A DNA stretch of 64,000 nt from Bacteroidota bacterium (GCA_027592025.1 JAQCIQ010000011.1:1-64000); one strand, 5' to 3'; positions 44,724-54,414 are shown, counted from the stretch's first letter. Notes: generated by a model from the sequence alone, not told the origin. Program-made: numbers and translations.

Positions 44724-45335
44724 CTATTTTACTTTTATAGAAAACAACTGATGGCCTTCCAGTTCCCCCACCAATTGATCGCCAGAAGCCACTGGTCCTA
44801 CACCAGCAGGCGTGCCAGTAAAAATGATGTCCCCTATCTTCAAAGTAAAATACTGAGACACGTAGGCAATGATCTCGTCAATGGTCCAAAGCATATGACT
44901 GCTTTGACCTTGTTGAACAATTTTTCCGTTTTTAGACAAACTAAATGACAAATCGGCGATGTCTTTTATGTCAGCTTTAGAAATCCAATCTCCTATTACA
45001 GCAGCCCCATCAAATGACTTGGCTTTTTCCCATGGAAGTCCCTTTTGTTTCAATTCGTTTTGAACATCTCTGGCAGTAAAATCAATTCCCAAACCAATTT
45101 CGTCATAATATTTGTGGGCAAACTTGGTGTCAATGTGCTTTCCTAGCTTGTTGATTTTTACCAGCACTTCGACTTCATGATGGATGTCATTAGAAAAAGT
45201 CGGAATCACGAAAGGCATTTTCTGGAGCAAAATGGCAGAGTCTGGCTTGATGAAAACAACGGGGTGCTCAGGTTTTTCATTCTTTAATTCTGCAATGTGA
45301 TCCGTGTAATTTCGACCAATACAAATCAATTTCAT
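44724..45335 (-). CDS. Fumarylacetoacetate hydrolase family protein
   Basis: A 203-aa enzyme of the small FAH fold (YcgM/FAHD1-like), which hydrolyses or decarboxylates acylpyruvates or oxaloacetate. Marks are CIGRNYTDHIAE, HHEVEVLVKI (E-x-E metal ligands), GIDFTARDVQ, and FTGTPAGVGPV. A metal-dependent cytosolic role is likely; oxaloacetate decarboxylase/acylpyruvase is the best guess. It overlaps the exonuclease gene by 4 bp. Confidence 0.88.
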   Translation of the reverse strand: MKLICIGRNYTDHIAELKNEKPEHPVVFIKPDSAILLQKMPFVIPTFSNDIHHEVEVLVKINKLGKHIDTKFAHKYYDEIGLGIDFTARDVQNELKQKGLPWEKAKSFDGAAVIGDWISKADIKDIADLSFSLSKNGKIVQQGQSSHMLWTIDEIIAYVSQYFTLKIGDIIFTGTPAGVGPVASGDQLVGELEGHQLFSIKVK

Positions 45336-46117
45336 AGCAGTGTATTTGGATTGGAATTTAAGGCATTCAGCTTTATTCCTGTTAAAACTTTTTTGGTGTA
45401 AAGAGGGAAATCCGAATTGAGGAGCCAGCTGAAATAACCAGGCTCACTTTCTAGCACTTGGGTAACAAGCCTCCCCTTGTGCTTTCCAAAATTGAAACAA
45501 ATTCTTTGTTGATCGTCATAGCCGAGAAATCCAGCAAAATCAGCAAATTTTTGTCTTGTAGTAAAATCTGATAAAAACGTCACGTCGTTTTCAAGATCAT
45601 CGTATCGATCCAGTTGGGCCTTTAATATTTCATACGTCGCAGCGGTATCAGCTTCAGCGGTATGGGCATTTTCGAGAGACTGTTGGCAATAAAATTGATA
45701 GGCTGCTGATAGGGTTCTTTGCTCCTTCTTGTGAAAAATGTTTTGAACGTCTATTGCCGAACGATTGCTCATGTCAAAATCGCACTCAGCCCTCAACATT
45801 TCTTCAGCCAGTAAGGGAATGTCAAAACGATTTGAATTATACCCCGCCAAATCAGAGTTTGCAATCAACCGACTAATTTCTCCTGCTAATTTCTTAAATG
45901 TTGGCGCTTCTGCGACCATTTCATCCGTTATCCCATGAACTGCTGATGCCTGTGGAGGAATTGGTTGTTCTGGATTTACAAGCCATCGATGAGACTCTTG
46001 GTGGCCTTGAGGGAAAACCTTTAGAACAGCGATTTCAACAATTCTATCTTTAGTAATATCAACCCCTGTTGTTTCTAAATCAAAAAAACAAATAGGTCGA
46101 TTGAGTTTTAAATTCAT
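45332..46117 (-). CDS. DnaQ-like 3'-5' exonuclease with C-terminal DUF3820-like domain
   Basis: A 261-aa protein. The exonuclease domain (about 1-180) has all DEDDh residues: FFDLETTGVD, SNRFDIPLL, and HTAEADTAAT. After it, residues about 205-250 (ICFNFGKHKGRLVTQVL, FSWLLNSDFPLYTKK) resemble the DUF3820 module found on other nucleases. It degrades DNA or RNA from 3' ends; it is not obviously the proofreading subunit, since no polymerase partner lies nearby. It is first in a unit with the FAH hydrolase and cinA. Confidence 0.88.
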   Translation of the reverse strand: MNLKLNRPICFFDLETTGVDITKDRIVEIAVLKVFPQGHQESHRWLVNPEQPIPPQASAVHGITDEMVAEAPTFKKLAGEISRLIANSDLAGYNSNRFDIPLLAEEMLRAECDFDMSNRSAIDVQNIFHKKEQRTLSAAYQFYCQQSLENAHTAEADTAATYEILKAQLDRYDDLENDVTFLSDFTTRQKFADFAGFLGYDDQQRICFNFGKHKGRLVTQVLESEPGYFSWLLNSDFPLYTKKVLTGIKLNALNSNPNTLL

Positions 46118-46156
46118 TCGATATTGATTATGTTATGGTCAAATATTAATCGCTTT

Positions 46157-47458
46157 TTAAACACTGCGATTTTCATCCCAAGCCTCTAAATACAGCTTGA
46201 CGGCTTGAACAAACTGACCTCCAAGAGCACCGTTGACTACCCTGTGATCGTAAGAATGAGACAAAAACATTTTATGTCTAATTCCAATAAAATCCCCTTC
46301 TGCAGTTTCTATAACCGCAGGCACCTTTCTTATGGCTCCAAGAGCCAAGATACCCACTTGTGGTTGGTTGATGATTGGCGTTCCCATGATACTACCAAAA
46401 GTCCCAACATTCGTTACGGTATAGGTGCCATCTTGAATGTCCTCGGGTTTAAGTTTATTGTTTCTGGCGCGATTGGCCAAATCATTGACGCGTTTGGAAA
46501 GGCCTCTTAAATTGAGTTGGTCGGCATCTTTGATTACAGGGACAATGAGGTTACCATCGCCTAATGCGGTTGCCATACCAAGGTTAATATGTTTTTTAAT
46601 GATGATTTGATCACCTTGAACAGAAATATTCATCATTGGAAAATCGCGCAATGTTTGAGCGACTGCTTCCATAAATATGGGTGTAAATGTTAATGGCTCT
46701 CCTTCTCGCTTCAAATACTCATCTTTGACTCGAGTTCTCCAGTTCCATATTTTGGTTACATCTACTTCAACAAAAGACTGCACATGAGCCGATGTATGTA
46801 TAGAATCTACCATGTGTTTGGCCACTAGTTTACCCATTCGGGACATTTCAATAATCTGATCCTCTCCACTGGGCAGAATCACTTGTGGCTCTGAAACAGG
46901 AGCATGTATAACCTCTTCGGCGGGTTGTCTTATTGGCTGCACTGATGATTGAGTGCGTTGTTCAATATAGTTTAGTATGTCGTTCTTGGTTACTCGACCG
47001 TCCTTGCCAGTTCCTGCAATTTGGCTTAGTTCAATTTGACTGACTCCTTCTGTTTTGGCTATATTTTTAACTAGGGGTGAATAAAATCTGCTATCCGCAG
47101 AGGATTGATCCAGCCGATTTACTTTCAACGGAGCAGCAACAGTTGCAACAATTTCTGGCGGAGAAGGCTCTGGTTCGGGTTCAGGCTCAGAAATTTCTTT
47201 TTGACCTTCCTTAGCTCCTTCTGTTTCGATTATGGCTAAAGTATCGCCAACTTGAGCAACCTGATCTACCTCGAAACACATCTCAACCAAAACCCCACTA
47301 ACCTCGCTTGGAACACCACTATCGACTTTGTCTGTGGCAATTTCTAGGACATCCTCATCCAAACTTACGGCATCGCCAACTCCTTTCAACCAATTGGTCA
47401 CGGTAGCTTCCGCCACACTCTCGCCCATTTTCGGTAATTTTAATTCGTATCGTGCCAT
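46157..47458 (-). CDS. 2-oxo acid dehydrogenase E2 (dihydrolipoyl acyltransferase) with Asn in the DHRxxDG site
   Basis: The best start is the ATG at 47458 (MARYELKLPKMGES, 433 aa). One lipoyl domain (1-80, EIATDKVDSG with the lipoyl Lys), a P/E-rich linker, an E3/E1-binding domain (SPLVKNIAKTEGVSQIEL), and the acyltransferase domain (about 215-433). The active site is SYDHRVVNGALGG: the His (H405) stays, but the usual Asp is Asn (N409). It transfers acyl groups to CoA in a pyruvate, 2-oxoglutarate or branched-chain complex; E1 and E3 genes are not nearby, so the substrate is uncertain. It lies 74 bp after the GT2 stop. Confidence 0.92.
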   Translation of the reverse strand: MARYELKLPKMGESVAEATVTNWLKGVGDAVSLDEDVLEIATDKVDSGVPSEVSGVLVEMCFEVDQVAQVGDTLAIIETEGAKEGQKEISEPEPEPEPSPPEIVATVAAPLKVNRLDQSSADSRFYSPLVKNIAKTEGVSQIELSQIAGTGKDGRVTKNDILNYIEQRTQSSVQPIRQPAEEVIHAPVSEPQVILPSGEDQIIEMSRMGKLVAKHMVDSIHTSAHVQSFVEVDVTKIWNWRTRVKDEYLKREGEPLTFTPIFMEAVAQTLRDFPMMNISVQGDQIIIKKHINLGMATALGDGNLIVPVIKDADQLNLRGLSKRVNDLANRARNNKLKPEDIQDGTYTVTNVGTFGSIMGTPIINQPQVGILALGAIRKVPAVIETAEGDFIGIRHKMFLSHSYDHRVVNGALGGQFVQAVKLYLEAWDENRSV

Positions 47459-47532
47459 ATCAAAGAATGTCAAATCTTTCGCAAAATTAATTAAAATGCC
47501 TGAAAGGAACCCTTCAATAGCATTAATTCGTC

Positions 47533-48624
47533 CTAAAAATATATCGTCGAGCCAAGGCTGTTCGTGTTGTCACTGCCGACAGCAAATCGGGCTCCAGTTG
47601 GTATAAATTTAATTTGGTTTGTTTTCAATCTCGATTTTGAACATAAGGCCGATATGACATCGGCGTAGGAATACTGGGTCATGTCGACGAGATAAGTCTT
47701 CCGATCTTCACTAAAATCCAAGGATTCTTGACGTTTCTCCACTGCTAGAGAATCAAATTGAGATGCAGCACCTTTAGAAACAAGAATGATGGGGTAATTG
47801 GGGCTCAATACCTTGGCTGTCTGTCTCGGGAACAATTGAATCAAAAATTCCCCAATTGCAATGACAATATCCCTAACCCAATTGCGCTTAAAATGTTTAA
47901 AATAAAAAATCTTCATTGCACCAAAAAAGTTTTTGCGATAAGCTCCTTCCTTTAAAGCGCTTTCTCCCTTGAAATGAATGGCTATCGCTTGTCCGAAGTA
48001 ATAATTGTTGAGTCCTGCGCTCCTCAGTCTCGAGGAAAAATCAATGTCTTCCCCATACATGAAAAAATTTTCGTCAAACCCTTTCATAGACTTGTAGATG
48101 TCGGTTCTCATCAGCATAAATGCACCAACTAAAACCGAAGTTTTTCCGACTTCATCCTGAGTTAAATTCTTGTTGTAATAATTATAATCAAGCCCAAAAA
48201 ATTTCAACAGCGCAGTATTGAACGAAAGTTGGTTCCTTTTACTTTCTGGGAGAAAAACTCCCCTTCCATCAACCAGCTGGCAACCAACAGCGCCCAAATT
48301 TGATTGATTTTTTGCAAAATTCAATACATGACCTAGCGTGTCTTCGGCAAGAACGGTGTCAGGGTTTAGAATGCACACATATTCTCCCTTAGCCTTATCC
48401 ATGGCTCTGTTATAGGCCTTGGCAAATCCGATATTTTGGTCATTCTGCATCCAAATCACATTTGGAAATGCTGTCAATATGCCTTCACGACTTCTGTCAG
48501 AAGATGCATTATCTATGACAATAATTTCGGCCTCAATACTTGAAGTGGCTCGGGTAACACTATCAACACATAAATGAAGAAAATGATGGAGATTGTAGTT
48601 GAGAATAATTACAGAGAGCTGCAT
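47533..48624 (-). CDS. GT2 glycosyltransferase, rhamnosyltransferase-like
   Basis: A 363-aa GT2 enzyme: LSVIILNYNLHHFLHLCVDS start, IVIDNASSDRS, GFAKAYNRAMDKAKGEYVCI and CILNPDTVL. It has a FFMYGEDIDFSSRLRSAG acceptor-side motif, as in rhamnosyl and O-antigen transferases. The C-terminal 60 residues extend past the family core. It is peripheral or cytosolic and probably adds a sugar to a polysaccharide or LPS chain. It follows recR by 9 bp, which is most likely simple co-transcription. Confidence 0.88.
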   Translation of the reverse strand: MQLSVIILNYNLHHFLHLCVDSVTRATSSIEAEIIVIDNASSDRSREGILTAFPNVIWMQNDQNIGFAKAYNRAMDKAKGEYVCILNPDTVLAEDTLGHVLNFAKNQSNLGAVGCQLVDGRGVFLPESKRNQLSFNTALLKFFGLDYNYYNKNLTQDEVGKTSVLVGAFMLMRTDIYKSMKGFDENFFMYGEDIDFSSRLRSAGLNNYYFGQAIAIHFKGESALKEGAYRKNFFGAMKIFYFKHFKRNWVRDIVIAIGEFLIQLFPRQTAKVLSPNYPIILVSKGAASQFDSLAVEKRQESLDFSEDRKTYLVDMTQYSYADVISALCSKSRLKTNQIKFIPTGARFAVGSDNTNSLGSTIYF

Positions 48625-48633
48625 GAAAGTGTG

Positions 48634-49251
48634 CTAGGATTTGATAGCCGTTTCAAATGGAATTCTGTTTTGAATACTGCGTCCCAATGTAATTTCATCG
48701 GCATATTCCAACTCATCTCCAACCGCTACGCCTCGAGCAATGGTGGTGACTTTAACCTCAGCTCCCTTGAGTTGACGAAAAATATAGAAATTAGTCGTGT
48801 CTCCTTCAATGGTTGAACTAAGGGCAAAAATCAACTCTTTTATCAAGCCCGATTCTACGCGTTTTACAAGTGATTCGATTTTCAAATCTTGCGGACCGAC
48901 ACCATCCATTGGGGATATTTTGCCTCCCAAGACGTGATAAAGTCCCTTGAAAGTTCCCGTGTTTTCTATAGCCATGACATCTCGGATGTCTTCAACTACA
49001 CATACAAGGCTTGGATCCCTAAAACCACTGGCGCATATATCACATAATGATGTGTCGCTGATGTTGTGACATACGTCACAAAATTTAATCGTTTGTCTTA
49101 GGTTTAATAAAGCTTCGGCAAGAGTTTCGGTCTGATTTTTGGGTTGTCGTAACAGATGTAAAACCAAACGAAGGGCAGTTCGTTTTCCGATTCCCGGTAA
49201 ATGGGACATCTCCTCTACGGCTTTTTCGAGTAATTTTGATGAGAACTCCAT
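48634..49251 (-). CDS. recR: Recombination protein RecR
   Basis: RecR works with RecO and RecF to load RecA at gaps. The ATG at 49251 gives 205 aa, the family norm; the GTG two codons earlier overlaps the promoter. It contains the helix-hairpin-helix [17 protein letters not shown], a four-Cys zinc finger ([16 protein letters not shown]), and a Toprim domain with [12 protein letters not shown]. It starts a unit with the GT2 gene. Confidence 0.95.
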   Translation of the reverse strand: MEFSSKLLEKAVEEMSHLPGIGKRTALRLVLHLLRQPKNQTETLAEALLNLRQTIKFCDVCHNISDTSLCDICASGFRDPSLVCVVEDIRDVMAIENTGTFKGLYHVLGGKISPMDGVGPQDLKIESLVKRVESGLIKELIFALSSTIEGDTTNFYIFRQLKGAEVKVTTIARGVAVGDELEYADEITLGRSIQNRIPFETAIKS

Positions 49252-49256
49252 GGACA

Positions 49257-49264
49257 CAAAAATA
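49257..49264 (-). promoter_or_regulatory. -7 element of recR, next to the start codon
   Basis: TATTTTTG on the minus strand (full match) ends 5 nt before the ATG at 49251, again predicting a leaderless or nearly leaderless transcript. The -33 element is not evident. Confidence 0.4.
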
Positions 49265-49360
49265 CAATTTAAACTTGTTTGGAGTCATGAAAGTTCATTC
49301 CTTGAACTATCATTTGGAAAATGCTCAAAATAATCGCAATATTGCTGTAATAAGGCCATT

Positions 49361-50818
49361 ATGACACCAACTCTTATTTTATTCGTTATTCTCAGTTATT
49401 TTGCCGTTTTGTACGGCATTTCACGCACCACTAGTCGTGACGACAGCAATCAAGCTTTCTTCAAAGCCAACAGGCAATCGCCTTGGTATTTGGTGGCGTT
49501 TGGAATGATAGGAGCATCGCTGTCTGGCGTCACCTTTATTTCTGTTCCAGGATGGGTAGCAGGAGCTCAGATGGGGTATATGCAGGTGGTGTTCGGTTAT
49601 CTAGCAGGCTATATGGTAATTGCTTTTGTCCTCCTACCGATATACTACAGCCTAAACCTTACCTCTATTTATCAATATTTGGAAGAAAGATTTGGTCCTG
49701 TAAGTCACCGAACTGGCGCGTTTTTCTTTTTTATCTCAAGGGTTATTGGCGCAGCCTTTAGGTTGTTTCTTGTGGCCATTGTATTGCAACAATTTGTCTT
49801 TGACAATTGGAACGTCCCCTTTGAATTGACAGTCATCCTTTCGGTGATGCTTATCTGGGTATACACCTATCGAGGGGGTATCAAAACCATAGTTTGGACA
49901 GACACACTCCAAACCCTTTTGATGTTGATTGCAGTGGTCTTATCGGTTTATCTCATTCTTAATTTTTTGAACATTGGTTTTATTGACTTTCTTCGATCGG
50001 AAAGTTTTGACCAATACAATCAGATATTTTTTACTGATAATTTATTAGACAAAAATCACTTTATTAAAGCCTTCACAGGAGGAATGTTTATTGCCATTTG
50101 TATGACTGGTCTGGATCAGGACATGATGCAGAAAAATCTCACCTGTCGCACTTTAAAAGACGCACAGAAAAACGTGGTTTGGTTCAGCTTGGTTTTAGTG
50201 ATGGTCAATATGCTTTTTTTGATTTTGGGTGCCCTTCTTTTCATTTACGCGGACAGCGCTGGAGTTGCCCTACCTCTAATGGATGGAACCCCAAAAAGTG
50301 ATTTGCTTTTTCCAGAAATCGCCTTGAATCAAGGTCTTGGAGGTACCCTTGCTGTAGTATTTTTGTTAGGACTAATCGCTGCAGCCTACAGCAGCGCCGA
50401 TAGCGCCTTGACCGCACTGACTACCTCGTTTTGCGTTGATTTCTTAGCGATCGAAAAACGACCTGAAGGCCTTCAAAAAAGTTTGCGTAAAAAAGTACAC
50501 ATTGGGGTTTGTTTGGCTCTCATCCTGGTGATAATCAGTTTCAAATATTTTGTCGACCGCAATGTAATTGATGGTTTGCTGACGGTGGCAACCTATACTT
50601 ACGGTCCGTTACTCGGGCTATTTGCATTTGGCATTTTGACCAAATACCAACTCAAAGACCGTTGGGTTTGGGTGGTATGTTTGATTTCTTTAGTGTTAAT
50701 TACCGTTCTAGGAAATCTGCCTGCTTCGTATTTAGGAGGTTACCAATTGGGTTATGAATTACTGCCACTCAACGGTTTGTTGACCTTTCTAGGACTCGTA
50801 TTGATTCGTCGCAAGTAG
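49361..50818 (+). CDS. Sodium:solute symporter (SSS family)
   Basis: A 485-aa inner-membrane transporter with about 13 TM segments. SSS-family marks are [19 protein letters not shown] (first unwound helix with sodium contacts), [18 protein letters not shown], and [20 protein letters not shown] (sodium-site serines/threonines in TM8). The substrate (amino acid, sugar or other) cannot be inferred. It is transcribed divergently from recR (109 bp) and its last 30 bp overlap the convergent CoA-binding protein gene. Confidence 0.9.
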   Translation: MTPTLILFVILSYFAVLYGISRTTSRDDSNQAFFKANRQSPWYLVAFGMIGASLSGVTFISVPGWVAGAQMGYMQVVFGYLAGYMVIAFVLLPIYYSLNLTSIYQYLEERFGPVSHRTGAFFFFISRVIGAAFRLFLVAIVLQQFVFDNWNVPFELTVILSVMLIWVYTYRGGIKTIVWTDTLQTLLMLIAVVLSVYLILNFLNIGFIDFLRSESFDQYNQIFFTDNLLDKNHFIKAFTGGMFIAICMTGLDQDMMQKNLTCRTLKDAQKNVVWFSLVLVMVNMLFLILGALLFIYADSAGVALPLMDGTPKSDLLFPEIALNQGLGGTLAVVFLLGLIAAAYSSADSALTALTTSFCVDFLAIEKRPEGLQKSLRKKVHIGVCLALILVIISFKYFVDRNVIDGLLTVATYTYGPLLGLFAFGILTKYQLKDRWVWVVCLISLVLITVLGNLPASYLGGYQLGYELLPLNGLLTFLGLVLIRRK

Positions 50819-51157
50819 CACCAAGGTGCAAGCTACTTCTGATTGAATTCCAGATGACTCAAGCTCAGACTGCAAAACCTCGTTTTCTGTCCCAGGGTTG
50901 AATATCACCCTTCTTGGATTTAATTTTTTGATTTGATCTAACAAACCCTCTTGATGTTTCTTTCCCAAGTATAGCGTAACGGTATCAACAGAATTCGGTT
51001 CTGGCCAATTCGTTGAAATTTCAAGATGTTTAACTGTTCCAGAACGATTGCCTACGGCAATCACCTGATGACCATGTTTGAGTAACTCCACAATAGCCTT
51101 ATAAGCGTATCTTTCTGGATTGTCACTTGCACCAAGCACTAGAGTAGTTAGTCCCAT
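50789..51157 (-). CDS. CoA-binding domain protein (YccU-like)
   Basis: A 122-aa Rossmann-fold protein of the CoA_binding_2 family: [20 protein letters not shown] (nucleotide loop), [11 protein letters not shown], and [14 protein letters not shown]. It follows fabH with no gap, so both should be made together. Binding of CoA or acyl-CoA would agree with the fatty-acid context, but its role is unknown. Its 3' end overlaps the symporter gene by 30 bp, tail to tail. Confidence 0.85.
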   Translation of the reverse strand: MGLTTLVLGASDNPERYAYKAIVELLKHGHQVIAVGNRSGTVKHLEISTNWPEPNSVDTVTLYLGKKHQEGLLDQIKKLNPRRVIFNPGTENEVLQSELESSGIQSEVACTLVLLATNQYES

Positions 51158-52165
51158 TTACCAGCGAAATATGGCACTAGCCCAAGTGAAGCCACTTCCA
51201 AATGCGGCCATAATAATGATATCATCATTTTTAACACGACCTTCTTGAACTGCCTCTGATAGTGCAATTGGTATGGATGCGGCCGTTGTGTTGCCATAGC
51301 GCATGATATTGTTATACACTTGGTCATCATTGAGCCCAAATTTGCGTTGAATAAATTGGGCTATTCTTAAATTCGCTTGATGCGGAATCAACAAATCAAT
51401 GTCGGATGACGACAACCCATTGGCTTGTAGTGCCTCGTTAATTACTTCACTGAAACGAACAACGGCATGCTTGAAAACGAACTGACCATTCATGTAGGGG
51501 TAATAGGAGGTGTCTTCTGGATTGTTTTCCTTAATTAATCGATCGACCCATTTTCCGGTATTTGGCGCCAGCAGAGACAAATGTTCGGCATGAGCTCCTT
51601 CAGCATGCAAGTGAGTAGACAGTAATCCCCTGCTGTCGTCTTCACTTCTGGACAAGACCACAGCACCTGCTCCGTCGCCAAAAATTACAGTAACACCCCG
51701 TCCTCTGGTCGATTTTTCTAAACCTCCAGAATGATTTTCACTGCCAATTACTAAAATATTTTGATACATCCCTGTCTTGATGAATTGATCTGCTACTGAC
51801 AGGGCATAAACAAAGCCCGAACATTGATTGCGAACGTCCAATGCTCCTATGGTAGGCATGCCAAGGATATCTTGAACCCTTACCCCTCCTCCAGGGAAGT
51901 ACATGTCAGGCGATAGCGTTGCAAAAATGATGAAATCAATCTCTTCTTTTGAGACCCCAGCAGCCTTCATGGCGCGCTCTGCCGCTTTAGCACCCATAGT
52001 GGAGGTGTTTTCGCCAGACAAAGGATCAATCCAACGGCGTTCCTCAATTCCCGTTCTCTCTTGTATCCACTCATCGCTTGTTTCCATGAACTCAAGCAAA
52101 TCAATATTTTTTATTACGCGTTCAGGAAGGAAGTGTCCACAACCTTTTATTCTCGATCTGTACAT
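51158..52165 (-). CDS. fabH: 3-oxoacyl-ACP synthase III (FabH/KAS III)
   Basis: FabH condenses acyl-CoA with malonyl-ACP to start fatty-acid synthesis. It has 335 aa. The catalytic triad is Cys (C115, VRNQCSGFVYAL), His in LIPHQANLRI and Asn in YGNTTAASIPIAL. EWIQERTGIEERRW is the usual CoA-side start. Bacteroidota often hold several fabH paralogues, so this may be a specialised copy for branched starters. It is co-transcribed with a CoA-binding protein. Confidence 0.93.
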   Translation of the reverse strand: MYRSRIKGCGHFLPERVIKNIDLLEFMETSDEWIQERTGIEERRWIDPLSGENTSTMGAKAAERAMKAAGVSKEEIDFIIFATLSPDMYFPGGGVRVQDILGMPTIGALDVRNQCSGFVYALSVADQFIKTGMYQNILVIGSENHSGGLEKSTRGRGVTVIFGDGAGAVVLSRSEDDSRGLLSTHLHAEGAHAEHLSLLAPNTGKWVDRLIKENNPEDTSYYPYMNGQFVFKHAVVRFSEVINEALQANGLSSSDIDLLIPHQANLRIAQFIQRKFGLNDDQVYNNIMRYGNTTAASIPIALSEAVQEGRVKNDDIIIMAAFGSGFTWASAIFRW

Positions 52166-52189
52166 GATTCGCCATTTTTAGTTTCATTC

Positions 52190-52219
52190 CAAATATACAC
52201 AATTGACAACTTTAACAAA
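52190..52219 (-). promoter_or_regulatory. Promoter of fabH
   Basis: On the minus strand TTTG (52219-52216), 18 bp, then TATATTTG (52197-52190), full matches with spacing one short of 19. The leader would be about 18 nt. Confidence 0.65.
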
Positions 52220-52222
52220 TGA

Positions 52223-52238
52223 TGTCAGTTTGTCAGTT
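52223..52238 (+). promoter_or_regulatory. Tandem TGTCAGTT repeat upstream of htpG
   Basis: TGTCAGTT occurs twice in direct succession (52223-52230, 52231-52238), 55-70 bp before the htpG ATG. It could bind a stress regulator. I found no CIRCE element and no clear -7 element for htpG, so this is only a candidate. Confidence 0.35.
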
Positions 52239-52292
52239 TCTAGCTTGTGGTATTTTTTTTGACATAGAGGATACATTATAAAAAACAAACTC

Positions 52293-54182
52293 ATGACAAA
52301 AGGAAAAATCAATGTATCGGTGGATAACATATTCCCACTCATCAAAAAATTTCTTTACAGTGATCACGAAATATTTTTAAGAGAGCTCATAAGTAATGCC
52401 TCCGATGCTACCCTAAAGCTCAAGCATCTGCACAAATTGGGCGAAGCTAAAATCGACTATGGCAGCCCAAAAATCGAGGTAAAGATTGACAAAAAAGCTG
52501 GTAAGCTTCACGTCATTGACCAAGGATTGGGCATGACTAAGGAAGAGGTCGAAAAATACATCAACGAGGTGGCTTTTTCAGGAGCGGAAGAATTCCTGGA
52601 TCAGTACAAGGACAAATTAGAAGATTCTGGCATCATTGGTCATTTTGGCTTAGGTTTTTATTCGGCCTTTATGGTATCGGAAAAAGTAGAAATTAAGACC
52701 AAGTCCTATAAAAACGAACCTGCCGTTCATTGGTCATGCGATGGTTCTCCAGAATTTTCACTTGAGGAATGTGACAAACAAGATCGAGGAACCGAAATTA
52801 TATTACATCTGGATAAAGATTCTAAAGAATTTTTGGAAGAGACAAGAATCAAAACTTTGCTCAACAAGTATAATAAATTTATGCCTGTTCCAATCAAATT
52901 CGGAACTAAGGTAGAAACCCTTCCTCTTCCAGAAGGTGCTGCTAAGGACGCCAAGCCAGAAACCAAAACAGTTGACAACATCATCAACAACACCAATCCA
53001 GCTTGGACGATTCCGCCAGCAGAATTAAAAGACGAAGATTACAAAGCTTTCTACCGAGAATTGTACCCCATGCAATTCGAAGCTCCTTTGTTTCAAATCC
53101 ACCTCAATGTAGATTATCCCTTCAACCTGACAGGAATATTGTATTTTCCTAAGCTGAATAATGAATTAAATCTGCAAAAAGACCGGATTCAGTTATATCA
53201 AAATCAAGTTTTTGTTACTGACAATGTAGAAGGCATTGTTCCCGAATTTTTGACCATGCTAAGAGGTGTAATCGACTCACCTGACATCCCTCTCAATGTA
53301 TCGAGGTCTTATCTTCAGGCAGATGGCGCAGTCAAGAAAATTTCATCCTACATCAGCAGAAAAGTAGCGGACAAACTTCAGGCGATGTTTAAAGAGGACC
53401 GCAGTGCGTTTGAAAACAAATGGAACGACATCAAAATAGTCATTGAGTATGGTATGCTCAGCGATGACAAGTTTAACGAGAAAGCCGATAAATTTGCATT
53501 ATACCCAACCGTTGCTGAAGATTATTTCACCTTGGAGGAATTCAAGAATAAGGTCAAAGACCATCAGACCGATAAGAACGACAAGTTAGTTTTACTCTAT
53601 GCCTCTAATGTTGAAGAGCAACATGGCTACATTGAGCAAGCCAAAATCAAAGGTTATGAGGTCTTACTATTGGACTCCCCTATTGTAAGCCATGTTATTC
53701 AGAAACTCGAGGCTTCCAATGAAAAGTTAAGTTTTGTAAGAATCGATTCGGATCACATTGACAACCTGATCAAGAAAGACGACACTGTAATTTCGAAACT
53801 GTCAGATGACGAAAAGACCAATTTCGAAGCCCTTTTGAAGAAACAAATATCGGAAGACCAGTACGCCGTCCAACTTGAAGCCATGGACAGCAGTGCGCCA
53901 CCGTTTTTGATTACCCAACCGGAATTCATGAGAAGGATGAAGGAAATGCAACAAACCGGCGGAGGTGGTGGAATGTTTGGTATGGGAAATCTGCCAGAAA
54001 TGTATAACTTAGTGGTCAATGTCAATCATGAATTGATTGGGAAAATATTGAGCACAAAAACAGCCGACAAGCAACAGCGTCTTATCAAACAAGGAGTTGA
54101 CTTGGCCAGATTGTCCCAAGGCTTGTTGAAAGGCGAAGAGCTCACGGGATTTATTTCTAGAAGTTATGAATTAATTAAATAA
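52293..54182 (+). CDS. htpG: Chaperone HtpG (Hsp90)
   Basis: HtpG is the bacterial Hsp90, an ATP-driven dimeric chaperone in the cytosol. It has 629 aa: N-terminal GHKL ATPase (FLRELISNASDA, VIDQGLGMTKEE, GIIGHFGLGFYSAFMVS), a charged linker shortened as in other bacteria, middle domain with NVSRSYLQ (catalytic Arg), and C-terminal dimerisation domain. A Gly-rich run (TGGGGGMFGMG) near residue 560 lies in the C-terminal part. It is probably monocistronic, with a terminator downstream. Confidence 0.96.
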   Translation: MTKGKINVSVDNIFPLIKKFLYSDHEIFLRELISNASDATLKLKHLHKLGEAKIDYGSPKIEVKIDKKAGKLHVIDQGLGMTKEEVEKYINEVAFSGAEEFLDQYKDKLEDSGIIGHFGLGFYSAFMVSEKVEIKTKSYKNEPAVHWSCDGSPEFSLEECDKQDRGTEIILHLDKDSKEFLEETRIKTLLNKYNKFMPVPIKFGTKVETLPLPEGAAKDAKPETKTVDNIINNTNPAWTIPPAELKDEDYKAFYRELYPMQFEAPLFQIHLNVDYPFNLTGILYFPKLNNELNLQKDRIQLYQNQVFVTDNVEGIVPEFLTMLRGVIDSPDIPLNVSRSYLQADGAVKKISSYISRKVADKLQAMFKEDRSAFENKWNDIKIVIEYGMLSDDKFNEKADKFALYPTVAEDYFTLEEFKNKVKDHQTDKNDKLVLLYASNVEEQHGYIEQAKIKGYEVLLLDSPIVSHVIQKLEASNEKLSFVRIDSDHIDNLIKKDDTVISKLSDDEKTNFEALLKKQISEDQYAVQLEAMDSSAPPFLITQPEFMRRMKEMQQTGGGGGMFGMGNLPEMYNLVVNVNHELIGKILSTKTADKQQRLIKQGVDLARLSQGLLKGEELTGFISRSYELIK

Positions 54183-54320
54183 ATTAAACCACTTATACTG
54201 ATTTCGGTTCGAATTAAAAGGATTCTTACACCACTTATAGCAATAGCAATAGTACTACAAGTCAACAATCTACATTTGACTATCCTTTTTTGACACCAAA
54301 TCAAAAATTTAACCCTACTG

Positions 54321-54357
54321 AAAAAACATCATCTAACCTAAGGTGGTGTTTTTTTGT
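54321..54357 (+). terminator. Terminator after htpG
   Basis: AAAAAACATCATC (54321-54333), 8-nt loop, GGTGGTGTTTTTT (54342-54354), followed by T. The 13-bp stem has two G-U pairs, valid only in the plus-strand transcript, which fits htpG. The rest of the gap (54183-54437) shows no gene; a GGTTCGAAT near 54207 is not part of a tRNA. Confidence 0.75.
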
Positions 54358-54414
54358 TCTTAATTAAAGGGATCACTCCCAATAATAAGTCCAATGGTTT
54401 TGCCGTTTTTGATT

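Noticed and set aside
50789-50818. 30-bp tail overlap of symporter and CoA-binding genes as a sign of frameshift
   Set aside because: Both proteins have plausible family-length C-termini; simple convergent overlap explains it.
52201-52292. CIRCE or sigma-32-type heat-shock promoter for htpG
   Set aside because: No TTAGCACTC-N9-GAGTGCTAA and no paired -35/-10 of that type could be found.
54200-54230. GGTTCGAAT-like T-loop suggesting a tRNA
   Set aside because: Flanking bases do not form a T-stem, and no acceptor, D or anticodon arms can be paired around it.
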